From positions 6,694,501 to 6,758,500 of the forward strand of contig NC_011894.1 of assembly GCF_000022085.1 (NCBI RefSeq): a stretch of 64,000 nucleotides of DNA. The letters run 5' to 3'. This document shows, piece after piece, positions 38,307 to 45,219 of this stretch. This DNA comes from Methylobacterium nodulans ORS 2060 (lineage in GTDB: Bacteria > Pseudomonadota > Alphaproteobacteria > Rhizobiales > Beijerinckiaceae). A program made the translations under genes and the position numbers. Within the stretch, counting starts at the first letter, position 1; each line of letters begins with the position of its first letter. The notes under the pieces are model-generated. The model saw nothing but the letters and a program-made list of their open reading frames with translations. It was not told where the DNA came from and did not search any database.

Positions 38307-39860
38307 GCGGATTCTGTTGAAAAACTCCGCTGTTGCGGCGGTAGTCGCGGGGTGATTCACTCCTGTCGAAAGACGGAGATCGAAGCAGATGATGGGACCT
38401 CGGCAAGTCGAGCAGGGCGCCCTGTTTTACGAGTTCTCGCTCGATACCCACGTACCCGCCGACCATCTCCTGCGCGCCATCGACCGCTTCGTCGACCTGT
38501 CGGGCCTACGCGCGCACCTGCGTCCCTTCTACAGCACCACGGGTCGGCCTTCGGTCGATCCCGAGCTGATGGTTCGCATGCTGCTCGTCGGCTACTGCTT
38601 CGGCATCCGCTCCGAGCGCCGTCTGTGCGAGGAGGTGCATCTCAACCTCGCCTACCGCTGGTTCTGCCGGCTCGGGTTGGATGGCGCGGTGCCCGACCAC
38701 TCGACCTTCTCCAAGAACCGACACGGTCGTTTCCGTGACAGCGACCTGCTGCGCGAGGTGTTCGAGACCACCGTGCAGCGCTGCATCGAGGAGGGGCTGG
38801 TCGGTGGCGAGGGCTTCGCGGTCGATGCCAGCCTGATCCGGGCCGATGCCAACAAGCAGCGCTCCGCAGACGCCTCCGAGGCCGTCGACTGGAACGATCT
38901 CGCCCGGATCCGCCGGTCGGTGCGCGAGTACCTCGACACCCTCGACGAAGCCGCCTGGGGAGCAGCGAGCGAGGTCCAGCCGAAGTTCGTCTCCCGCTCC
39001 GACCCGGCGGCGCAGTGGACGGGCGCGCTGAAGGGCCATGCCTTCTTCGCCTACGCCACCAACTACCTGATCGACCTCGACCACGCCGTGATCGTCGATG
39101 TCGAGGCCAGCCGCGCCATCCGGCAGGCGGAGGTCGGGGCAGCCCGCACCATGATCGCGCGCGCGCAGGACCGCTTCGGGCTGTGGCCGGCCCGGCTTGC
39201 GGCCGACAGTGCCTACGGGTCGGCCGAGCAGCTCGCTTGGCTCGTGCACGAGCGCGGGATCGAGCCGCACATCCCCGTCTTCGACAAGTCCGAGCGCCGC
39301 GATGGCACCTTCAGCCGGTCAGCCTTCACCTACGACCCTGCAGCCGATGCCTACACCTGCCCGGCCGGCCACCCATTGCGGCCACGCCAGAAGGTCTATC
39401 GGACGCCGTTCCCGCTCGTCGACGACGATGGCATGATGCGCTACCGGGCCAGCAAGCGCGACTGCGACGCCTGCGCGCTGAAGCCACGATGCTGCCCCAC
39501 CACACCCGCCCGCAAGATCCCGCGCTCGATCCACGAAGGCGCCCGGCAGATGGCGCGCGACATCTGCGCCTCGGAGGAGGGCCGCACCTCGCGGCGCGAG
39601 CGCAAGAAGGTCGAGATGTTGTTCGCCCACCTCAAGCGAATCCTGAAGCTGGATCGGCTGCGGCTGCGGGGTCCGAACGGGGCCCGGGACGAGTTCCACC
39701 TCGCCGCAGCGGCCCAGAACCTCAGGAAGCTCGCCCAGCTGATCCCGCTACAGCAGCTGAGCCCGGCCTGATCGGCCGGGATCCCCCTCATGTTGGATCG
39801 GCTCGCTCAGCCGATCGGTGCTCGATCCAGATCGCCCGCGAGTTTTTCAACGAAATCGGC
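38307..39860 (+). mobile_element. IS1182-type insertion sequence
   Basis: About 1.55 kb bounded by imperfect terminal inverted repeats of 21 bases: the left end has GCGGATTCTGTTGAAAAACTC (38307-38327, quoted as GCGGATTCTG and TTGAAAAACTC) and the right end, 39840-39860, is its complement with about 18 of 21 matches, sharing TTGAAAAACTC. It contains one intact transposase gene. No target-site duplication was visible. Confidence 0.85.
38389..39771 (+). CDS. IS1182-family DDE transposase
   Basis: Codes for 460 residues and is intact. The N-terminal DUF772-type domain (FYSTTGRPSVDPELMVRMLL, GIRSERRLCEEVHLNLAYRWF) is followed by the DDE core with Asp in GFAVDASLIRADANK, Asp in LAADSAYGSAEQL and Glu in KKVEMLFAHLKRILKL. 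A Cys cluster (CDACALKPRCCP) lies before the last block, as in the family. It mobilises the surrounding element; intact length suggests recent activity. Confidence 0.93.
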   Translation: MMGPRQVEQGALFYEFSLDTHVPADHLLRAIDRFVDLSGLRAHLRPFYSTTGRPSVDPELMVRMLLVGYCFGIRSERRLCEEVHLNLAYRWFCRLGLDGAVPDHSTFSKNRHGRFRDSDLLREVFETTVQRCIEEGLVGGEGFAVDASLIRADANKQRSADASEAVDWNDLARIRRSVREYLDTLDEAAWGAASEVQPKFVSRSDPAAQWTGALKGHAFFAYATNYLIDLDHAVIVDVEASRAIRQAEVGAARTMIARAQDRFGLWPARLAADSAYGSAEQLAWLVHERGIEPHIPVFDKSERRDGTFSRSAFTYDPAADAYTCPAGHPLRPRQKVYRTPFPLVDDDGMMRYRASKRDCDACALKPRCCPTTPARKIPRSIHEGARQMARDICASEEGRTSRRERKKVEMLFAHLKRILKLDRLRLRGPNGARDEFHLAAAAQNLRKLAQLIPLQQLSPA

Positions 39861-40008
39861 GCGAAGCGGCCGTCGGCTCAGCGTCCGCAGAGGGGCGTGG
39901 TCGGACCGCTTAGGTCAGGCTGGGCGGGCTGGTGACGGGGTGATCCTTGACGGCTTCCCGGAGGGTCCGCACCCTGCGGGCATGGCTGAGGGATGATCCC
40001 CGGCTGGA

Positions 40009-40216
40009 TTGAGGGACAGGGCCACGACGCCCGATCGCTTCCGCGAATGCCTTGCCCTGGTCCGTTGGTCGCAGCGGGGCTTGGCCGAGGCGCTGGAGAG
40101 CGATTGACCGGCTGGTGCAGCGCTGGGCCAGCGGCGAGGTGCCGCTTCCGACCGGATTGGCCGCGTGGCTGGAGACCCTGGGCCGAGCCATGTCGCGGCG
40201 CCACCGCCGAAGACTT
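40009..40216 (+). pseudogene. Frameshifted small helix-turn-helix protein
   Basis: One frame reads from a possible TTG start DRFRECLALVRWSQRGLAEALE and then meets a stop. The next frame continues IDRLVQRWASGEVPLPTGLAAWLETLGRAM. Joined, it matches the common small Xre/DNA-binding-like proteins of Methylobacterium genomes that read WSxRGLAxxL...RLVRRWASG...WLE. One indel near 40107 breaks it. No function beyond DNA binding can be proposed. Confidence 0.6.
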
Positions 40217-40262
40217 ATCGCAGGCGGTCCGCACGAGCGGCCCGCCCGGCCGACGAGGGCTA

Positions 40263-40377
40263 GTACTACAGCCGGAGGTCGTACAGCGAAGCTTCCGTGC
40301 CCTTCGGGATCCGATGGCGGAGCGCGACCGGTAGGACTGGCTCCCGAAGGGAGTTTCGGCAAACCCGCCTGTAGTAC
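40263..40377. repeat. 115-bp MITE-like element
   Basis: Ends are GTACTACAGCCGG (40263-40275) and CCGCCTGTAGTAC (40365-40377), inverted with 12 of 13 matches. No coding sequence lies inside. It directly abuts the next inverted-repeat element. Confidence 0.6.
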
Positions 40378-40378
40378 C

Positions 40379-40848
40379 AGGGCGTCTCTGTAAAGTCCTA
40401 CCCTTGAATCCCTGTGCAGAGACGCCCTAGTCTCGCAGGGAAGCTCACCTTCTCCACGCAGGTTAGCTTGGGCTTGGGGACGCCTCACTCACCCTCAACA
40501 ACAAGCACCACACCGCTCCCGCTCTTGCGCCGCAGCTCACGAAGCTTCTGGAACTCGGGAGAGTCGAGAGCCAGTCTGAGCTTCTCCCGGTCGGGGAACT
40601 CGATCACCACAACCATATCCGGCGCCCAGTCGCCCTCGCGCACTTCAACCTTTTCCGATCGCACGATAAATCGGCCACCCCGGCTCTCGATGAGCGGGAT
40701 GGCTTTGCTGCGGAACTCCTCGAAAACCGCACGGTCCGTAATCTTGTGCTGAGCGATGAGATACGCGGCCATCTTGCTCTCCTATTTGCAGCACGCCCTC
40801 CAGATGGGTGCGCCGACCCTCGCTGCGCACCCTTTGCAGACACGCCCT
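40379..40848. repeat. 470-bp element with inverted ends flanking the DUF1330 gene
   Basis: The left end AGGGCGTCTCTGTAAA (40379-40394) and right end TTTGCAGACACGCCCT (40833-40848) are inverted repeats with 14 of 16 matches. Extra right-type ends lie inside at 40417-40428 (CAGAGACGCCCT, perfect against the left end) and 40785-40799 (TTTGCAGCACGCCCT). The end sequence resembles inverted repeats of IS5-type elements from memory. No transposase is present. Confidence 0.6.
40485..40772 (-). CDS. DUF1330 domain protein
   Basis: Codes for 95 residues, the full length of this alpha/beta dimeric family: MAAYLIAQHKITDRAVFEEF, the conserved GGRFIVRSEKVEVREGDWAPD, VVVIEFPDREKLRLALDSPEF. Members have a ferredoxin-like fold and no settled function. 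It is carried between inverted-repeat ends listed above. Confidence 0.87.
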   Translation of the reverse strand: MAAYLIAQHKITDRAVFEEFRSKAIPLIESRGGRFIVRSEKVEVREGDWAPDMVVVIEFPDREKLRLALDSPEFQKLRELRRKSGSGVVLVVEGE

Positions 40849-40859
40849 ATAACGACGAC

Positions 40860-40885
40860 GCCCGCCGCGGCGGGGCCGGGCGGGC
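40860..40885 (-). terminator. Recurrent G+C hairpin, possible minus-strand terminator
   Basis: GCCCGCC (40860-40866) pairs with GGCGGGC (40879-40885), the same stem as the hairpins at 34596, 43016 and 44912. Here there is no T tract on the minus side (CGTCGTCGTT), so termination is doubtful. Confidence 0.4.
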
Positions 40886-40978
40886 TCGGGTTGGTGTGAT
40901 AGGGCTCACTCATGATCGGCAGCGACTGATCTCGCGTGGGTCGTCAAGCCCCGTGAAGCAGGCCGCCAAACTTCGATC

Positions 40979-41137
40979 ATGCCGCTCGTCCTCTCGAGCG
41001 AGCGCACCGAGCCGCATCACCTGACCCGCGAAGAGACCGCCGGCTACTTCACGGCCCTGCGCGAGCTGCGCGACTGGCACCAGCAGAAGATCACGGCGCA
41101 CTACGGCACGCCGGAAGGCGCCTGCTCGCCAAGCTTT
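40979..41137 (+). pseudogene. Possible 5' fragment of a small island gene
   Basis: The frame reads SSERTEPHHLTREETAGYFTALRELRDWHQQKITAHYGTPEGAC (visible in segments such as LTREETAGYFTALRELRDW), plausible helical coding sequence. After about residue 48 composition changes and the frame runs into nonsense. No family is recognised. Confidence 0.3.
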
Positions 41138-41917
41138 AAGTCGAAGGTCTGTACTACTGTTGAGCTAGACTGGTGGGATGGCGGTGTAGGCGTCGTAGTG
41201 AATAAGGTTGATCATGTTGACCGTGCCATCTGGAGCGGTGATGGCCATCAGCGAGACCGCCTTCTCAATTACCCGCCTAGCTGTGTTCTTGGGGTTCTTG
41301 CGTCCCGTGTTCGTCAGAGTCCCACGCCCAGGCTCAACCTGGGCGGTTGAATGTGGGGTGGTCATCCGATCCTCTCCGGGGAGGAATTAACCCTCTGGAT
41401 CAGCTGTAGGCCGATCTCGGGAGGGTTGCTTTATCGTATGATGAACGAGGCAACTGATCACTGACCGTCGCTGACGAAGTCGGGCTAGGAACTTACCGCA
41501 ATAGCTTGCCACGGGCTTGGGGCGGCATCATTTCCAGTCTCGTTTCTCTACCCTACTGCAGAGCCAATCCGCCAAAAGGTTGACCCGACACCGGGCGCAG
41601 GCGGCGCTTTCCGTCGCCCGCCGCCTGCTCATGAATATGCAGGCCGAAGGTCTGTACGTCTGACCCAGCCAAATCCGATTTGGCCAACCCCGAGCCATGG
41701 TCACCTTCGGCTACGGTCAACCTACGTGAGTGAGGGGAAGACCCGTTCCGTGCGATACGGAGGATGTGGCACGGGCCAGTCCCACCGCACGCACGGCACA
41801 GCCCGTACCACCGGCGGACCGGGCAACACCATCGCTTCCCCTAGTCCCGGTCCGCTTCCCCTACCTCAGCTTAAAGCCTTACTTGACCATGGGAGCCCAC
41901 CAGGGCTCCCGGTCCTT
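41138..41917. other. 780-base region without a supported gene
   Basis: GC is below that of the core genome. Short frames on both strands lack ribosome sites. An 8-bp perfect hairpin, GGGAGCCC/GGGCTCCC, lies at 41891-41910 but without a T tract. Nothing more can be supported. Confidence 0.45.
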
Positions 41918-42121
41918 CTATCCTGTCACCCGCAGGTACCGGATCCATCCCGTGTGGTCGGGATAGACGGTTATCCCGCCCCGGCCGCATTCCGTGCAGC
42001 GCAGCCGGTGCCCGACCTGGTCCATATCCAGGTCGTTCGGGAGGCGAAGCTCCGCCAGAGGTGCAGGAGAGAGGCGAGGGGGCTCATGTCCGGCCTCCAC
42101 GCCAGTCGCACCCGACCGCAC
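41918..42121 (-). CDS. Small Zn-ribbon-like protein
   Basis: Codes for 67 residues at most; the start is uncertain because it overlaps the preceding gene. The C-terminal half reads LPNDLDMDQVGHRLRCTECGRGG, a CxxC half-ribbon preceded by a helix, followed by VYPDHTGWIRYLRVTG. Similar tiny proteins occur in Methylobacterium phages and islands. Function is unknown. Confidence 0.5.
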   Translation of the reverse strand: MRSGATGVEAGHEPPRLSPAPLAELRLPNDLDMDQVGHRLRCTECGRGGITVYPDHTGWIRYLRVTG

Positions 42122-42422
42122 TCAGCGCCACGGCTGCGCGGGTCGCCACGCGGGCGCGCACCTCCTCGGGCGCTGCCTCGCACTCCCGGAGCTGCCACTC
42201 GTAGGCTGGGCCAAAGAGATCGCTGATCGCCCGCGTGTCGTGGCGCGCCTCCGCGATCCGAAGGCGTTCCCCCTCGACCCACGTGCTGTCCTGCTCGAGG
42301 AGGAAGTCCGAAGCGGGCTCGGCCACACCCGTCGGGTTGCCGATGAGGGTGATGCTGCCCCCGATCAGCGGGAGGCTCACCAAGCCGCGCAGGAATGCGC
42401 GACGATCGTGCGGGGCGCTCAT
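42084..42422 (-). CDS. Small protein with twin-arginine-like N-terminus
   Basis: Codes for 112 residues: MSAPHDRRAFLRGLVSLPLIGGSITLIG is a Tat-like signal or membrane anchor, followed by a helical charged body (GERLRIAEARHDTRAISDLF, ECEAAPEEVRARVATRAA). The minus-strand downstream gene overlaps its end. It looks like a phage or island accessory gene of unknown role. Confidence 0.58.
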   Translation of the reverse strand: MSAPHDRRAFLRGLVSLPLIGGSITLIGNPTGVAEPASDFLLEQDSTWVEGERLRIAEARHDTRAISDLFGPAYEWQLRECEAAPEEVRARVATRAAVALSAVGCDWRGGRT

Positions 42423-43010
42423 AGCGGTTCGCCCCCGTGGAAGTCGAAGCCCTGGAAGCTGTCGAAATGGCGCGCGAACGCGCGCCGGGAGACGGCGATC
42501 GATATAACAGGCGACCTCGGTGCAGATACCCAAACGGGTGATGGCGCGGCCCGAGCGGGCAGGGGGGCAGCGGCGCAGATTCAGACCTCAGCACCAGCCG
42601 ACGCAGCAGGAGATGCGTCAGTGGGTGCCTTCGGTCGGCTCTACACCACCTGCTGTTGGGCCTCTGACATAATGTTAGCACAGTATATGGTGGTGTCTAT
42701 ACATCGGATGCAAGCAAGATTGGAGAAATAATGCTGGATCCGCTGGTCTGTCGGAACCGAATTATCCTTGTGTATCAGTCGGTTAGTCGCGCCTTGCAGG
42801 CCCCCGGGACTGTCCGCACGTCCGGCTTGGGCTGAATCGCCGATGAGCGATCATGCTGGTTGTACAATTATGACCTTAGAAGATGCTGGTATTCTAAAGT
42901 TAGATATTTAGAAATCTAGAGGTTTAGGAAATACGAGCGCCACCAGCCCAACCTAGAGTGTGCAAGTAGAACTTACGGGTGCGGTCAGATCCAGGCTTAA
43001 TGCCGGAAAC
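42423..43010. other. AT-rich region without a supported gene
   Basis: From about 42640 to 42960 GC drops well below the window average (for example TAAAGTTAGATATTTAGAAATC around 42893-42914, given here only as its AT-rich character). No coding frame, tRNA or repeat was recognised; a foreign origin is likely. Confidence 0.45.
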
Positions 43011-43043
43011 GAAAAAGCCCGCCGCGGCGGGGCCGGGCGGGCT
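43011..43043 (-). terminator. Minus-strand terminator with recurrent G+C stem
   Basis: AGCCCGCC (43016-43023) pairs with GGCGGGCT (43036-43043). On the minus strand the stem is followed by TTTTTCG, and the hairpin lies about 60 bases after the end of the minus-strand gene at 43104. Confidence 0.75.
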
Positions 43044-43103
43044 GAGATGGGCTTGTTCAGACCGGCGTCAGGCAACCACGCCGGCGCGGCGCCCAAACCT
43101 GCG

Positions 43104-43331
43104 CTACCGGATCGGATCCGCCCCGCCCTGAGCCCGGAGCCGCGCAGCGACGGCCAGCAGGCCCACCCGATCGATCCAGGCGCTCATCTCGGGATCACCC
43201 TGCTCCTGTGCACGCGTGCTCAGACCGGTGAAGCGGAGCAGCACCCGCTGCACCTCGTCATTGACCAGCAGAGCGGGAGGCGGAGCGACCATCACAGGCG
43301 ACGGCACGAAGGAGTATGAGGTCCCGGTCAT
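43104..43331 (-). CDS. Small hypothetical protein
   Basis: Codes for 75 residues: MTGTSYSFVPSPVMVAPPPALLVNDEVQRVLLRFTGLS (shown in part) then a helical end, MSAWIDRVGLLAVAARLRAQ. A terminator with a T tract follows on the same strand, which supports a real transcript. No family is recognised. Confidence 0.5.
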   Translation of the reverse strand: MTGTSYSFVPSPVMVAPPPALLVNDEVQRVLLRFTGLSTRAQEQGDPEMSAWIDRVGLLAVAARLRAQGGADPIR

Positions 43332-43467
43332 CCTGTGCCCCGCGAATCAAACCGAGCCGGCTTCGTAGCCTAGGCGGTCGCGGATGGCACTCACCCAGGA
43401 AGTTGAAGGCGACGAGCTAAAAGCTGAGCGACGACGCCCTAAGGAGAAAGCTGGTGGCCAACATTCG

Positions 43468-43524
43468 CTGCCGGCGCACTGCAAGGTGGTCGGACGGGAT
43501 GTGCCGTGGCCGGATGAAGGCTAA
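43468..43524 (+). pseudogene. 3' fragment of the DVPWP small-protein family
   Basis: Reads LPAHCKVVGRDVPWPDEG before a TAA, matching the end of the gene at 34390. The upstream part of that gene is missing or out of frame. Confidence 0.5.
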
Positions 43525-43663
43525 GAGCTGCGCAGCGGATGAGCGGGCGACACTCCAGCGCGAGCACATCATTCGCATAAGCTGCAGGATGGTGAGGCTG
43601 GCTCCGCCTCGCTTAGACCTAAACCCATATCGCGAAATTCAGATTAATGCGATATACCACCTT

Positions 43664-44131
43664 TTAAATCTGCGCCTTCGTGCGAAAGTAATTCCGAAGA
43701 TCCGCCTGCAAAGTTAAAGCCATAGCTTCAACGGCGCTAAAAAAGCGCGTCTCGACTATTTCTCGCTTATCAATTTTAATAGTCGGAACATTTGAGAGAT
43801 GTGTTTCAAAAATGTGCACCTTGTCATGCCGGTTCTCCCAGAAGTGATCCACAATCAGGGCCAGGTGTATTTGTTCAGGTAAAATTTTGAAGCCTAGCTC
43901 CTCTGAGATCTCGCGAATTGCTGCTTGAGCTGGAATTTCGTGTGCCTCAACACCTCCTCCAGGCAGATCCCAGGTTCCACGGTAGGACGTCCGCACAAGA
44001 AGAACCTGCTCATTGTACCAAAGCGCCACAACTGCGCCCAAATGATGAGGTTTAGTAAATTTCCAAACTATTCTGGCTGCACGGTAGCCGTAGTAGTACG
44101 CGACGCGAAAAATCCAATCCGGAAGGGGCAT
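43664..44131 (-). CDS. Nudix hydrolase
   Basis: Codes for 155 residues. The Nudix box is complete: GGGVEAHEIPAQAAIREISEELGF, i.e. Gx5Ex7REUxEEx(G). The preceding strand VLLVRTSYRGTWDLPGGG is typical of members that hydrolyse nucleoside diphosphate derivatives. The gene has much lower GC than its neighbours and AT-rich codon use, indicating recent transfer from a different genome. It is followed on its strand by an AT-rich gap. Substrate is unknown. Confidence 0.88.
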   Translation of the reverse strand: MPLPDWIFRVAYYYGYRAARIVWKFTKPHHLGAVVALWYNEQVLLVRTSYRGTWDLPGGGVEAHEIPAQAAIREISEELGFKILPEQIHLALIVDHFWENRHDKVHIFETHLSNVPTIKIDKREIVETRFFSAVEAMALTLQADLRNYFRTKAQI

Positions 44132-44154
44132 GGTTTAGACTGCCCTGAGAGTGC

Positions 44155-44193
44155 AAAAAGACGCCGGCTCGGGCGGGGAAGCCCGGTCGGCGT
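44155..44193 (-). terminator. Minus-strand terminator-like hairpin
   Basis: ACGCCG (44161-44166) with CGGCGT (44188-44193), plus inner CGGGC/GCCCG, is followed on the minus strand by TTTTTGC. A near copy lies at 31001-31033. No minus-strand gene ending here was identified; the interval up to 44506 has no supported gene. Confidence 0.6.
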
Positions 44194-44506
44194 TGAAGTG
44201 GAGATCCATTCGCGGGGGGGCAAGCCGTGACAGTGCCGGACCGCTCCAGCAGCCCTCAGGCCCCCATTCACACCACCTTGAACCGCTCCCGGCCGGCCTT
44301 GGCGTTCCACGAGCGCCCGAAGCGCGGCTGTGCTGCCACAACGAGGGTAGCCGCACCGATCGCACCGGCAACATCTGGTATGGTGATATGGCTCCTAAGG
44401 CTTATGCCGCGCCTCTTCGTATGATTTTGTGTGGCGGATTGTTCAATTCGCGATAGGTTCTCACGAGAGAATGCGTCAGTCTTCGCCTTTCGTCCAGTGA
44501 AGTGCG

Positions 44507-44767
44507 ATGCAAAGCGTGGCTTTTTTCCGAGAAAAGGCAGAGCAGTGCCGGTGCTTGGCCCGCGCCATGTGCAATCAGCACGATCCGATCGTGATCACGC
44601 TCAACGCAATGGCCGCTGAGTTTGATGCTGAGGCGGCCGCAATCGAAGCGCGCGTGGCGATGCTGCACCTGATCGGCCACGACGATGACGTGTCACCCAA
44701 GCGGGAGCAGACGAACGAACTGCTCGACACCGGCAAGGCTACATTCAAGCTCAGCGAACACGAGTAG
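44507..44767 (+). CDS. Small helical hypothetical protein
   Basis: Codes for 86 residues. The N-terminus VAFFREKAEQCRCLARAM resembles the YRxKAxECRxLA start of a common rhizobial small-protein group; two more helices follow (TLNAMAAEFDAEAAAIEA). No signal peptide or known function. The ribosome site is weak. Confidence 0.5.
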   Translation: MQSVAFFREKAEQCRCLARAMCNQHDPIVITLNAMAAEFDAEAAAIEARVAMLHLIGHDDDVSPKREQTNELLDTGKATFKLSEHE

Positions 44768-44811
44768 GCGGTAGACCGACCAAGGCGCGCATGACCGCCG
44801 CTGGTCTACCA

Positions 44812-44882
44812 GGGCATCCTCGTCCGGCGTTTGGGCGCTAGATCGCCTGGAGGCGGTGCGAACCGCGATCCTGCTGGCGAGG
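44812..44882. repeat. 71-bp repeat carrying the AVRTAILLA coding tail, copy 1
   Basis: Matches 50388-50458 over 71 bases with few differences (shared GGGCATCCTCGTC, AGATCGCCTGGAGGCGGTG, CCGCGATCCTGCTGGCGAGG). The plus frame reads RLEAVRTAILLAR. Related tails occur at 62380-62416 inside an intact small gene and near 29678-29702. Confidence 0.85.
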
Positions 44883-44911
44883 CCCGCGCCGCGCCTGCAC
44901 GGGAACGACTA

Positions 44912-45075
44912 AGCCCGCCGCGGCGGGGCCGGGTGGGCTTGCTGGCTCCAGTCGCGGGGTGGATCAGGCTCGAAACCCAACCAGCTTGGCTATGGAAGGG
45001 CAGCGATGGGCGGACAGCAGCCCTCTACGCCTTCGCCCGCAATGACCGGGGCTGACCTGATCCGGACCTTACGCC
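44912..45075. repeat. Dispersed island repeat, copy B (hairpin 44912-44939)
   Basis: Close match to 34596-34760 from the hairpin AGCCCGCC...GGTGGGCT to the shared TCCGGACC end. The surrounding interval from 44768 to 45219 contains no supported gene. Confidence 0.85.
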
Positions 45076-45219
45076 TTGTAGGAAGTTTGGAGTTTGACGA
45101 ACCTGGTGAGCAGTGCACGTCTTCCGCAAGTCCGGTCTTAATCCGTCCGGCAACCTGGTTCAGACCTATTCCTCGGCGGCGCGGTGTGTCTGTCATGTGG
45201 GCCGCATCAGAGGGCTGCC

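Noticed and set aside
41165..41365. 66-codon minus-strand frame ending LIHYDAYTAIPPV
   Set aside because: No ribosome site and no match to known proteins; surrounding region is a patchwork of fragments.
44227..44424. 65-codon plus-strand frame ending IWLLRLMPRLFV
   Set aside because: Low-complexity start, no ribosome site and no family; could be real but cannot be supported.
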